Positions 54,501 to 64,000 of a stretch of DNA of 64,000 bases are shown here, piece by piece. The stretch spans positions 111,359,950 through 111,423,949 of the forward strand of contig OX352773.1 of assembly GCA_947095535.1 (NCBI GenBank). Direction: 5' to 3'. Each line of letters starts with the position of its first letter. Positions within the stretch are counted from its first letter, which is position 1. The position numbers and the translations under genes are program-made. The stretch is from Poecilobothrus nobilitatus (taxonomy: Eukaryota > Arthropoda > Insecta > Diptera > Dolichopodidae). The notes beneath the pieces are model-generated. The model had not been told where the DNA came from. It did not search any database and saw nothing but the letters and a program-made list of their open reading frames with translations.

Positions 54501-55545
54501 CAGATTCGAACTTAGCCTTCCTTTTGGAATTAGTAACCTACTATATAAATTTCATCAATATAGCTTTATTAGTTTTTGAGTTATCGTGCGACCGGACGGG
54601 CATCGTTAAATCGACTCAGGAGGTGATCCTGATTCAGAATATATATACATGTCCATATCTAACTCGATCCTTTTGATGGTTACAAACACCATACCAAAGT
54701 TAATATACCCTATACTCTAGGTGTAAGGTATAAAAATAGGACAAGTATTATGTGGCAATTTATTGTTATTTAATTCATTTTTTTACTTTACTCTACTCAA
54801 CTAAAGAGTAGGGCTAATAATTAATACTTAACTATTATTTTCATTTATGTACGTTGTTTATATTTTATTATTTATGCAGGTTGTATCGTTGATGATGATG
54901 ATGATGTAGGTTACAAAATGATGTGTTACCTAACACATGTAACTATTTTTTTTATGATGAAACTTTTATTTTGGTGATAGTAAGTATATAAATAATAATT
55001 TTTTTTGTCGTTTTTTCAGTTCTTATAATTTTATTAAATCTTGTTTTATATATGTGTTCCCGGTGTTGTATTGTTAAAGTTTTTCAAATGATATGTTCAA
55101 TATTTTTGATACGTCTTTGCAATCTGCATGTACCTTCAGCATATTGTTCCCACACACTTTTTCGTGCTGCTCTATATGCAAAATTCCATGTGTATAAATT
55201 AAAAACTTGAACGTTCAAGTTAAATCTCACCATTTCTTCTGTTTTTATTTGTTGAATCTGTTTGTTAAAGTTGGTGTGTTTTTAGTAAATGTATGTATAT
55301 ATTCATACAGTTTCTAGAAGCGCATATAGTTTTAGAATTCGTTGGATAGTTATTAATCTGTAATATTTGTATCTGATAGTTATTAATCTCTAAGATCTTT
55401 AATATCAGGTTTAATCAGATATTTTCCAAAAAATTTAATTTCTATCCTCCCTTCAAAAAATTTTTTTCAAAGGTTTCTAAATAATGATTTAAAACAGCAG
55501 ATAGTTGAGTATATTCAATCTCGCCTTCATTCCACTTTAATTAGT
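54501..55545. other. Spacer after satellite B, no clear gene
   Basis: Copy of 27,561-28,604 with few changes: fly-repeat-like stretch ending in 'ggtataaaaa' (about 54,735), a GAT run, and the short NLYTWNFAYRAARKSVWEQY minus frame near 55,130-55,250. Confidence 0.45.
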
Positions 55546-55740
55546 TTATATTCCTTTCACAATACTGATTTTGATATTTGCATCAGCATTAAGTTCTTCT
55601 TCTGAATATGGTGGTTTATAGTGGAATACAAGAGGAACTAAACTTCCTTTTTCCATAATTGCTAATTCTTTTAAAAAATACTGTTTCTCATTTCCTCGTA
55701 AAAATTGTAAATCAACTATTAGGAAATACTTTCCTTCCAT
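55546..55740 (-). pseudogene. Polinton-associated ORF remnant, FLIVDLQ type (B)
   Basis: Same 64 residues as 28,605-28,799, pointing away from the ATPase remnant. Function unknown. Confidence 0.4.
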
Positions 55741-55883
55741 GACAAAGTGTAGTAATGAAATGACAAATTATTTTTGAATTTTCATGATTTTATATACCGA
55801 TTTTGCTATAAATATAACTGAGAGTATGTTTAACTTTTAGTTTATAATATTTATAATGTATAATGTTTAGTTTATAATAATGA

Positions 55884-56410
55884 CCTTCATGTTGCGGTAA
55901 AACTACATTTATTAACAATTTAATAGAAAATATGAATACAATTATTCGACCGCAAATACAGAAAATTATCTGGTGTAATCCTGATAAGAACGCGGTTCCA
56001 ATAAACATTAAAGAAATTGAAATTTCGCCGAATATACCGGATTTGAGTGAAAATCTTATTTTTTTAATAGTAATAGATGATATGATGTTTAATTCAAATA
56101 ATAAAAACGTTTGCGAGTTATTTACTAGAGATCGCATCATAGGAACTTATCTGTAATATTTACAACTAAAAATGTATTTTATCGGGGTACATTTTCAAGA
56201 TATTTCTCTCAATTGCAAATACTTGATTCTTTTGAAAAAGAATCCAGAGACAAGTCACAGATTTTGCCATTGACACGATTAAATTACCTTAATAAAATGA
56301 AAGAATTCCAAAAAGTCTATAATTATACTTTATACTATATTCATGCTCGTTTTCACTCCTCTATAGTATCTTTCAATGACTCCCACGTACCCTCGCAAAA
56401 AAAAACTTAA
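55884..56410 (+). pseudogene. Polinton packaging ATPase remnant (B)
   Basis: As at 28,943-29,467, with PSCCGKTTF, LIVIDDMMF and then NKNVCELFTRDRIIG, since the stop seen in A is a leucine codon here. Still interrupted shortly after, at GTYL. The later frame carries RDKSQILPLTRLNYLNK. B is slightly less decayed at this point. Confidence 0.75.
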
Positions 56411-56540
56411 GACCGCACGGTTATATTCTTTTAGATCTTAGTCAGGGATATTAACGATCTATTTAGATTGAGAAGTGATATATTTGGTAAGAATTTGTGT
56501 TTTTGTGTAAAACAAGATTTAGATAATCTTAGTGACAAAT

Positions 56541-56871
56541 ATGAAACGATTGAAGGCCAACCGAAATAATATTGCATATATTAAAAAAGTCAAAACCCAA
56601 ATTTCAAAAACTTATTATAAAACATTGTGATCCTGAAGTAATAAAAACATTATGAGAAATTTCCTTGAATATATTAAAAGGTAATTGTAATTTAAGTTAC
56701 TTTTTTACTTAAGTAAAACAATTGAAAAAGTATAAAAAGGAGTTTAGAACGTTGAGTTGTCATAAAAAGTCTTTAACTAGTAAACGAAAAACCATTATTC
56801 AACGGGGCGGATTTTTATCTACACTAATTGGCGCTGAACTATCAGGAATAATTGGAAAGTTTTTAAAATGA
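56541..56871 (+). pseudogene. Polinton small basic protein remnant (B)
   Basis: Copy of 29,598-29,927. It has one extra G near 56,806 that restores the frame from the KSLTSKRK block into GGFLSTLIGAELSG, which A lacks. Ends with the same ATGA overlap (56,868-56,871). Confidence 0.65.
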
Positions 56872-57257
56872 GCAACATGTTTAATAAAATAATTTTAGTA
56901 AAGACGGAGATTTATGAGAAACTCAAACATAATACTGATATTGAACTCAGTGATTTGAATAACAAAATGAGAAGAATTATCTTAATAAAAATTTAACGGA
57001 TATTCAAAAATGGTATTTATTTCGTCAAAATCTCTATAAATTAAGTTATAAAAATAGAAGGAGTATATCCAAAAATAAAAGCGAGGTAAATAAACAGTAG
57101 TACGAATCGTAGTACTTCATTTACGTAATACGAAATGAAGTATTACGAATCAAAAGGTGTTGAAACTTGTCCTAAGCCATTTGTACGCGATGCAGAAACT
57201 CAGTCGGAACATATCAAAAACAAAAACTGGCATGCAATTTTCCACAGTGGAGATTTA
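56868..57257 (+). pseudogene. Third Polinton small gene remnant (B)
   Basis: Copy of 29,924-30,316 (start region with FNKIILVKTEIYEKLK, then WYLFRQNLYKLSYKN and KGVETCPKPFVRDAETQSEH), cut by Helitron sequence. Confidence 0.5.
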
Positions 57258-57328
57258 TGAACAGGACGAAGTATTTATTGATGATGAAAAAGAAGAGGAA
57301 ATATTTTCAAAGGCAATCTCTACAAATA

Positions 57329-57659
57329 AATGAACCAAAATTAACACCAGAACAAAAAGTTATTTTTGAACGAATAATACATGCAGTCAATGGTGCAGAA
57401 GCTGGTTTCTTTCTTTTGGATGCACCAGGTGGGACATTTTTGATTTCTTTAATATAGACAAATTGGCAAAAATATTAATAGCATCATCAAGAATAGCAGC
57501 AACATTATTACAAGGCGGAAGAACAGCTCATTCCGAACTCAAACTACCATAAAATATTCATTCTAATCCAAATGTAACATGTAATGTTAAAAAATATTCT
57601 GGAATGGGAAAAGTACTTATTAATTGCAAAATTATTATTTGGGATGAATGCACCATTTG
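57329..57659 (+). pseudogene. Helitron helicase N-part, P-loop deleted (B)
   Basis: Copy of 30,385-30,715 with the same missing GKT (APGGTFLISL), and one glycine changed to alanine before GFFLLDAPG. Joined to gypsy RNase H at the same base. Confidence 0.8.
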
Positions 57660-58480
57660 ACAGACGCATTAAGCCATGCTATAGGAGCCGTTCTCTCACA
57701 GGGCGAGGTAGGTAAAGACAAACCAATAACCTATATTTCTAATCCCTAAAAAAACAGAAGATAACTGCGTGACTAACAAGATGGATGCTGGTCTGGGCAC
57801 TAGAAGATCTCAGAAATTAGTTAAATGGAGTGAAACAAGTCAACATACTAACTTACCACCAACCACTAACATTTGCTCTAGAAAGCAAGAACAACAACGC
57901 AAAACTAAAACACTGGAAAGCAAGTTTGGAAGAGTACTACTATAAATTACTATACAAAGCACGATGTACTAATAAAGTGGCAGACGCTTTATCAAGACTA
58001 CCAACAGAAATCAATTCGTTATCATCTTCAACAGAAACAGCAAGCAAAACAATTAACAGAGCAGAGGAAGATAGCACTAATTTGGTTCCACACTTCGAAA
58101 CGTCATTGAACGTATTTAGAAATCCATTAATTGTCGCAGAGCGTAAGGATTGCAAAGCTTTCTAAACGCCTTATCCAACATACGATCGGCATTACATCAG
58201 TATACCAAACGTAAATGAAAGAAGTCTGATAAAACTTTTAAAAGAAAAATTACATGCGCCATAACAAACGCTATAAAAATTCCAGAGTACTTCATCCAAA
58301 TACTGCAGGAAGTGTACAAAGAACATTTTGCAAACTATAAAATAAGAATAACACAAAGACTAGTACAAGATTTTTGTAAAGAAGAAAATATTTTCTCAAA
58401 TATAAAAGAAACTCACAAAAGAGCGCACAGAAACTACCGAGAAAACAAAGAACAAATTCTCGAAAAATAACCAGCCTCGC
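57660..58480 (+). pseudogene. Gypsy RNase H to integrase N-terminus fragment (B)
   Basis: Copy of 30,716-31,530: TDALSHAIGAVLSQGEVG, then TYHQPLTFALESKNN, NKVADALSRLP and KETHKRAHRNYRENKEQ blocks, with the same stops. Confidence 0.75.
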
Positions 58481-58489
58481 TGTTATGGT

Positions 58490-59470
58490 AGTATCTTGTT
58501 TGTCTTGTATTGTTAGATTATCTCGAATATCTAGATTGTTGTGTGCTATTACTACTATTAGGTTTTTTATATTGGGTAGAAATATTATAGCTATTGGATC
58601 GTTGCGAACCAGAATTATTATTAAAATTACTATTATTGTTATTATTATTATACTTATAACTAAAATTATTATTTTTATTGTTGTAGATATGATAACTTTT
58701 CTTGTTATTATAATAATTGATATTATTTTTATGGTTATTTTGGTAGTATTTTTGATCAAATTTGTTATTTGTTTTTTTTTTTCTGTGCCTGTTGGCACAG
58801 CTCGTTCGTCATCTAACAATTTTAATTCAGAGAATCTATTATTTATTTTTACTATTGTATTATTTGAAGGGATATGCCCTCTAACTAAATTTTGTATTTT
58901 TTCCGTTAAAATTCCTATTAAAGATGTATTATTATTTTCAGTAGTATATATAAAATTTTTGCTATTATCGAATTCCAAAAGTTCGTTTAGTTCATAGTCT
59001 GATTTTCTTAAATGATTAAATAAATCTGTTAAATTACTTATTTTTATATTACTGCACTCGTTGATCAACTCCACATTATCTTTTCTAGGGCGAAAATGTA
59101 ATTAAAATTCTTGTTGTACTATTTCCCTTGTTAAATCAGAACCTAATTTTTGTATGCATCTTTTTGCATCTCCATTTTATTATTACACACTATATCCATG
59201 GCGTAATTTGTAAGGTTGATGTTTGTGTTACAAAGTTCAACTGCCTTATTAAACAGCCTTTATGAACTCTGACGGAGTATATTCATTTTGACCATTAAAT
59301 GGTGTAAACTTCTGGAAATGGTTTAAGACTTGTTCCAGTGTTAACTCAAACATATTAGATTGATATTGCTGTTGTTGTAATACTTGTTGCTGTAGTGCGA
59401 TTTCTTGTTGTTGTACGATTTGTTTTTGCTGTGCGACTTGTTGTTGTTCGATTATATGTAACTCTGACGC
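58490..59470 (-). pseudogene. Gypsy Gag fragment, minus strand (B)
   Basis: Copy of 31,560-32,525: glutamine-rich start with FTPFNGQNEYTPSEF, then LTDLFNHLRKSDYELNELLE and an asparagine-coded low-complexity tail. Head-to-head junction with plus-strand gag near 59,470. Confidence 0.65.
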
Positions 59471-60640
59471 AAGGAAATCAGGACATAAACAATTTTGCAA
59501 CAAAAATTGAAACACTAATTGCAGAAATAAATGAATTACAGATGCAAGAACAAGGTGAAGAGCATAGATATATAATTTTAAAACTGAATGACCGGTTGGG
59601 TCTAAACTCTTTTAAAAATGGTTTAAATGAGAAATTCAGATTATAGATTAGAAATATAATAATAGAAATAATTATAGCAACTATAGATTTAATAATCGAC
59701 ATGGAAACTCCAGCGGTCTCGGCCAAAGAAACAACATGCAGATAGTTGCTCAAAACCAATTCAACAAAAGACAATAATTAATATCACAAGTGACTATACC
59801 TTCACAAACTTAATAAAATAAGAACAAAAGATAATGGTTATCTGACTTTATTAATATAGACACATGAGCAAATAAGAATGAATAGAATTTTATAACGAAG
59901 AAATTAACCTAATTTAATACAAACTAATTTAAATTAAATGAAACTTAAAGCTGAAATGGAATTGTAAAAATTAAATAGTAAAAAAAAAAAAAAAAATAAA
60001 AAAGAAAAAAATAAATTTAATAAAATTATAAGACCAGCCAGCTTATGCTACGGTTGTAACAAAATAAATATACACAATATAAATATATATATCCTTATGT
60101 AAGGATAACATAATTAATCAACAATATTAAAAAAGGATGAAATATACTATGTAAATTAACGGCTTTACAAAGAAAAATTTGTACACAAAGGATGTAGCAA
60201 ATATGGATCTATTAATAGAAGATAAAAAAATTTACCATAATTTCCATATTATAGAAGAAAATATTAACATATTAGAAAATGGTATCTTAGGTACAGACTT
60301 TCTATACAAACATAAATGTAAAATAGAATACGAAACGTACAATAGTAATATCGCACCAAGAACAAGGCATAATATTACCAATAAGCATGAATAGCAAAAT
60401 CGTAACAAATATAACAGTTCAATCTCGATTGGAAGCAATACTAGCAATATAATTTGACATAGAAGAAGATAGTTTGATTATAAGTAAAGAAAGGGTAAAA
60501 GCTGTATTTTAAGCAAAATAATACAATAGTTCCAGCAAATGGAATACAAAATGTAAAAATTTTCAACACAACAGATCCAAAAACAATCAAACTTTCAGAA
60601 GTTCAACCATTAAGAAATTATAAAATATTATCGGCTGCAG
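59465..60640 (+). pseudogene. Decayed gypsy gag and protease piece (B)
   Basis: Longer than in A. Gag block LTQGNQDINNFATKIETLIA, then LKLNDRLGLNSFKNGLNEKF (59,465-59,646); after A-rich DNA, a protease C-terminal block NILENGILGTDFLYKHKCKI (60,179-60,394). The blocks fit one gypsy-type gag-protease order. Stops end each block. Confidence 0.6.
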
Positions 60641-60999
60641 GAAAAAGCTCCCAAAGACAAAATCTCCAAAGTAAAATACCCAAAATCTCAAAATTCCTTT
60701 ATTTTAAGGAGATTTTATACAAATTGTATATAAAAAAATAAAAAAAATATTATTAAGGAAAAAAGTCCCCAAAAGCATTTTCCTGTGGTATATGACTGTT
60801 AGTTTCAGTTGGTTTTGCGTAAACTTTAAATATTGGTGAATTCAGGGCTAGTTGGAATTACCAACTTAAACTTTTAGGTTGAAAATTTCTAATTTTGGGA
60901 TTTTGAAATTTGGGATTATGTGATTTGGGATTTTGTAATTTTGGAATTTTGAGGCGGTCCCCATATTATTGCAATTCATATGTTTTTTAGGTATATATT
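60640..60999. repeat. Inverted GGGATTTTG-type repeat element (B)
   Basis: Copy of 33,340-33,709, with the same rough inverse arms around an AT-rich centre. Right edge of the duplication. Confidence 0.5.
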
Positions 61000-61009
61000 T
61001 TGAAAAGGT

Positions 61010-61440
61010 TCGTCATAAAATCCCCAGGCCACAATACGCATCACAAAATCCCCAAGAAAAAATCCCCATAACAAAATTCCCAAAGATAAAATTCGCAATA
61101 TAAAATACCCAAAATCCCAAAATTAAATTTATAAATAGTGGGGGCAGCCGCACATATCTACGTACGCATACCTTCATACAAAAGTATTTAATATAGAATT
61201 TTCTATGAATATTCATACAAAAATATTAAATTTGTAAATTTATTTACATTTTCATTGATAAAATTATGAAATTCTAATTTTCTTTAATAGTGAGGGCTGC
61301 CGCCCCAAACTCCCATTAATATAACTATTGAAACCTTGATTTTGTATCATAATACAGGTACAACATACCTATTTCATACAAAAGTATTAAATATAGTATT
61401 ATTGGGAATTTTGTCTTTGGAAATTTTGTTTCTGGGAATT
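61010..61440. repeat. Second CCCAAAATC/GGGAATTTTG inverted element
   Basis: The left arm has 'aaaatccccaggcc...aaaatccccaag...aaattcccaaag...aaaatcccaaaa', the right arm 'gggaattttgtctttgg...gggaattttag'. The middle twice holds 'tagtg(g/a)gggc(a/t)gccgc'. Related in style to the element at 60,640-60,999 but not identical. Probably a MITE next to copy B. Confidence 0.5.
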
Positions 61441-61699
61441 TTAGTAGTATGTATATGCCATTTGAGAGCCAGGAGGAGCTTTTTTAAAGCTTTTATTATG
61501 CCGTTTCACCGCCAGGAGGAACTTTTATTCAACAGTTCTCCTAAATGTATGCAATAAAATTGTGATAAGTAAAAAGTTTTATGCTTTTGAGTATTTTAAA
61601 TTAAGCTTAGCGGTTAGAATACCAGTTATGTTTAAATTTCAAATTAAAACAGTAATAAGCTAAAGATATTGTGCTTACTGTTCTTAATTAAATATGAAA
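61441..61699. other. Spacer, possible outer part of Polinton P2
   Basis: Holds 'gccaggaggagctttt' and 'gccaggaggaactttt' (about 61,468 and 61,511), a short imperfect repeat of unknown meaning. No gene. Confidence 0.35.
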
Positions 61700-62150
61700 A
61701 GTTTTGGTTTGGTTTGGTTTAAATACAAAGTTAATATTATCAAAGTTTAAACTTGATTTAATATTTCCGTGAAAATTGAAAAAAAAAGTTTAAAAAATAA
61801 AATAAGCTTAAGCTATTGAACGAAATATTCTTAATTAGATATGAAAAGTTTTTAATGTTTAAGCTTGATTCAATTTGGAGAATTATTATGATCTCTATAA
61901 TAAAAATGTAAAATTGTTGAATGTTTATGACTTTTGGAAATATGTTTTTACTTTAATAAAAGCTTTGAATTAAACGGCTGATAATATATTGTTAATAATA
62001 TAAGGTGTGATTATGAAATAGAAATTAAAAACGTGATCAAATTCAAGTTAAAAGTAAAAAAAAAATAAAAAACTTGGTTTTAAAAAGTTGTTTTTAATAT
62101 TAAATAATAGTATTACATTTTTTTACTAAAATTTTATAAATTATTATTCA
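61700..62150. repeat. Polinton P2 integrase-side terminal region
   Basis: Inverse match of 49,811-50,222. Further out it has two copies of an 'aaaacttttcatat(c/t)taattaagaa' unit (in inverse; near 61,690 and 61,840), suggesting short sub-repeats within the terminal region. The outer end is not defined. Confidence 0.5.
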
Positions 62151-63070
62151 TTAAATAATATCTTTTTTATTTATCCATGAATCATGACTTTTATCAAAGC
62201 CAAGCCACCTAACCAAAACTCGATTTCCTTTTTTTCTTATTATTTTACAAGGTAAACATAAGGAAATTTAACAGATGTAAGTTCAGGTTCATAAAAACTA
62301 CCTTTTATTAGTTTTTTAGTGTAATCAAATGAATTATATGTAATTGGATCTGTTCTTTTTATTTTCGCTATTGTAAAAATTTCTGTTGACCAATTGGGTT
62401 GATAACCTTTTGTAAATATACCTTTATATTTACTTATACAAACAGAATCTCCAATGTTGTATTTGGGTTTTCGGAATACTTTTAATTTATTGTAGACAGT
62501 TTTTAATAATAATTTCTCATTTTTCTTTGTAACCTTTTTAGGTGGAAGTTTAATTGTATGATGATATGTTGAGTTATATTTTTCTATTAGCGACGGTAGA
62601 ATAGTTAACCATTTATATGTGCCTTGTAAACTAAATTGTTTCCACATCATGTTTTTCAGAGTGCGATTGAAATGTTCTACAATTGATGCTTTTAGTTCTG
62701 AATATGTATGATAATGGTTAATTTTATTTTTCCTCATTAGATTTTGAAATTTTTTGTTGAAAAATTCCGTACCTTGATCAGATTGTAAATTTTTTGGTTT
62801 TCTACCAGCACGCTTAAAAATATTTTTCATTGCGATTAAAATATTATCAGCTCCTTTGTTTTTAAACGGTTCAGCATACGCAAATTTGAAAATGTATCAA
62901 TAACTGTTAATAAATATTTATATGCCTTATTAAATTTTGCATATGGAATCATTTCAACCAAATCAATTTGCCAAGTATCATTTAATTAACATTTAATTTA
63001 ATTAACCCTTTTGAATAAATTTTCTTCTAGCACCTCTATGAATTTCTGACACAACTTGTAGCCTCGACAT
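62151..63070 (-). pseudogene. Polinton integrase with chromodomain (P2)
   Basis: Start codon at 63,070 (MSRLQVV in P1). The N-terminal 80 codons are damaged, including an insertion of 'taatttaatt' near 62,985-63,000. From 62,830 the frame is clean: QSDQGTEFFNKKFQ with the second catalytic D, then SELKASIVEHFNRTLKN with the catalytic E, the complete linker YNSTYHHTIKLPPKKVTKKN lost in P1, and the YQPNWSTEIFTIAKI block. At the chromodomain, VYLVK is followed by two stops, then KGNRVLVRWLGFDKSHDSWI to the natural end at 62,151. Confidence 0.85.
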
Positions 63071-63323
63071 TATTCTCGTACCATTTAATTAAATACTCTA
63101 AAGTGATTCTATAATTTTCTATTGTATGACATTCACATGTGTCTGGTCTAGAAGTAGAATTATCATATGCCCATGGACAAAGGGCAAAATGAGTACCATA
63201 AATTGAAGTGTACTTATTTACTCCAGAAAAATTTTTAATGTGTTTAAATAGATGTAATATTAGTTTCTTATAATCATTTAATAAGACGGAGGAATATATA
63301 TTTAAGAACTCCTCTACTTCTAT
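63036..63323 (-). pseudogene. Polinton ORF upstream of integrase (P2), start lost
   Basis: Same protein as 38,007-38,249 but the start codon reads ATA (63,323-63,321). It is open further: LEYLIKWYENNVEATSCVRNS to a TAG at 63,036-63,038, overlapping the integrase start (63,070) by 35 bases in another frame. A few changes (CPWAYDN for CPSAYDN) separate the copies. This gives the full length, about 95 residues. Confidence 0.6.
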
Positions 63324-63419
63324 AGTTCAAAATGAATGTACCAAGAATATGTTCGCTGCTTTTATGTTAACTTTCAATTTGTATTTTAAATTCAGTTTCT
63401 CATCAGACACAGATCAAAA

Positions 63420-63968
63420 ATGATTAATTTTATTCATTCATTTACAATGATGATAGCAGGACCATCTGGATGTGGAAAAACAACATTTGTGTGTAATTTA
63501 ATTGAAAATATTAACAGATTGATTTACCCGAAAATTGAAACAATAAAATGGTGTAATCCAGAAATTTTTGCTATTCCGAACAATATAGATTTTCCTGATA
63601 TAGACTTTTACACCAGTATTTCGAAAGAGCTTAGTGGGAATGAAAATAGATCTACTTTAATTGTTTTAGATGACTTAATGTTAGATTCTGCAAATAAACA
63701 AGTATGCGAACTATTTACTAAAGGTTCGCACCATCGTAATTTATCTATTGTATTGTTAACGCAAAAAGTTTTTCATCAGGGGAAATTTTCAAGAGATATT
63801 TCATTAAATTGTAAATATTTAGTGCTTTTCAAAAACCTTCGAGACAAATCGCAGATTTTTCCTCTTGCTAGACAACTATATCCAGAAAATATAAAGGATT
63901 TCTTGAAAGTATATAATGAGTCAACATCAACATGGTTATATTGTGTTGGATTTAACAGAAGACATTAA
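63420..63968 (+). CDS. Polinton genome-packaging ATPase (P2)
   Basis: 182 residues, intact, nearly identical to 37,362-37,910. Walker A GPSGCGKTTF and Walker B LIVLDDLML are both present, as is SHHRNLSIVLLTQ. Differences are scattered single residues (for example KVFHQG for NVFHQG, LFKNLRDKSQ for VFKNPRDKSQ). Two independent copies keeping this frame open while neighbours decay may mean both are young. A 96-bp divergent region separates it from the minus-strand ORF; the TATA box there reads CATAAAA. Confidence 0.9.
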   Translation: MINFIHSFTMMIAGPSGCGKTTFVCNLIENINRLIYPKIETIKWCNPEIFAIPNNIDFPDIDFYTSISKELSGNENRSTLIVLDDLMLDSANKQVCELFTKGSHHRNLSIVLLTQKVFHQGKFSRDISLNCKYLVLFKNLRDKSQIFPLARQLYPENIKDFLKVYNESTSTWLYCVGFNRRH

Positions 63969-64000
63969 CGACTTATTTCGTATTAGAACTAATATTTTTT

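Larger units (their letters stand above)
50570..60999. repeat. Segmental duplication, copy B
   Basis: See copy A (23,560-33,709). B begins within the 145-bp satellite after P1 and ends at the same 'gttttttaggta' point. It keeps more of the gypsy gag and protease remnants and has 16 instead of 15 satellite units. Which copy is older cannot be told by eye; each has losses the other lacks. Confidence 0.9.
61560..64000. mobile_element. Polinton/Maverick P2, inverted, runs off the window
   Basis: Same genes as P1 in the opposite orientation: terminal region, integrase (minus), small ORF (minus), ATPase (plus). The sequence after the ATPase still matches P1 at the window end, so the basic protein and penton genes probably follow. 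High similarity to P1 but with its own lesions. Confidence 0.85.

Overview
This window looks like heterochromatin-like, transposon-packed insect DNA, most likely from a fly (Diptera). The reasons are its high AT content, an errantivirus-like retroelement with an env gene, R1- and CR1/L2-like LINEs, Helitron and Polinton/Maverick pieces, and repeats of the '(GTCC)n / gtttgtaacacctcgaaata' kind that are common in calyptrate flies. The organism is inferred, not shown. I find no host gene, rRNA, tRNA or CRISPR array.

Layout. 1-1,085: GC-richer DNA with a (TAA)n tract and the 3' end of an R1-clade LINE on the minus strand. 1,130-5,150: two broken copies of a CR1/L2-like LINE facing tail to tail. 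5,433-18,251: a nearly complete Ty3/gypsy element with very long LTRs (about 2.6 kb, the 5' one swollen to 3.9 kb by a later insertion), a tRNA-Lys-type primer site, a Gag that opens with a RING-H2 finger, and a textbook -1 frameshift site between gag and pol. 18,456-21,060: a decayed minus-strand gypsy element. 21,963-22,502: an unrecognised 179-codon ORF. 22,800-23,400: another LINE piece.

23,560-33,709 (copy A) and 50,570-60,999 (copy B) are a direct duplication of about 10 kb. Each copy holds a 144-147 bp satellite at its left edge, a Helitron helicase tail, a 147-bp tandem array (15 units in A, 16 in B), decayed Polinton genes in conserved order (packaging ATPase, small basic protein, third small protein), a Helitron helicase core that lost its P-loop, and gypsy fragments joined head to head. 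Copy A is followed by Polinton P1 (33,710-50,222: penton, small genes, ATPase, divergent ORF, chromodomain integrase). P1 is split by a 10.7-kb errantivirus-like provirus (38,262-48,976). Copy B is followed by an inverted partial Polinton P2 (about 61,560 to the window end), so the integrase ends of P1 and P2 face each other across copy B.

How the parts relate. P1 and P2 carry the same divergent arrangement: ATPase and capsid genes leave one way, and a small unknown ORF overlapping the integrase leaves the other way from a 96-bp promoter region. The provirus landed at that ORF/integrase overlap and duplicated AATAAT. The provirus is itself a recombinant: protease-RT is present twice, separated by a 131-bp splinter of env; pol is broken, but env is one open frame. 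The strongest novelties are the RING-Gag gypsy element with its intact frameshift signal, the recombinant provirus, and the inverted Polinton pair around a duplicated satellite-rich block. All family assignments come from motifs read by eye; no database search was possible.
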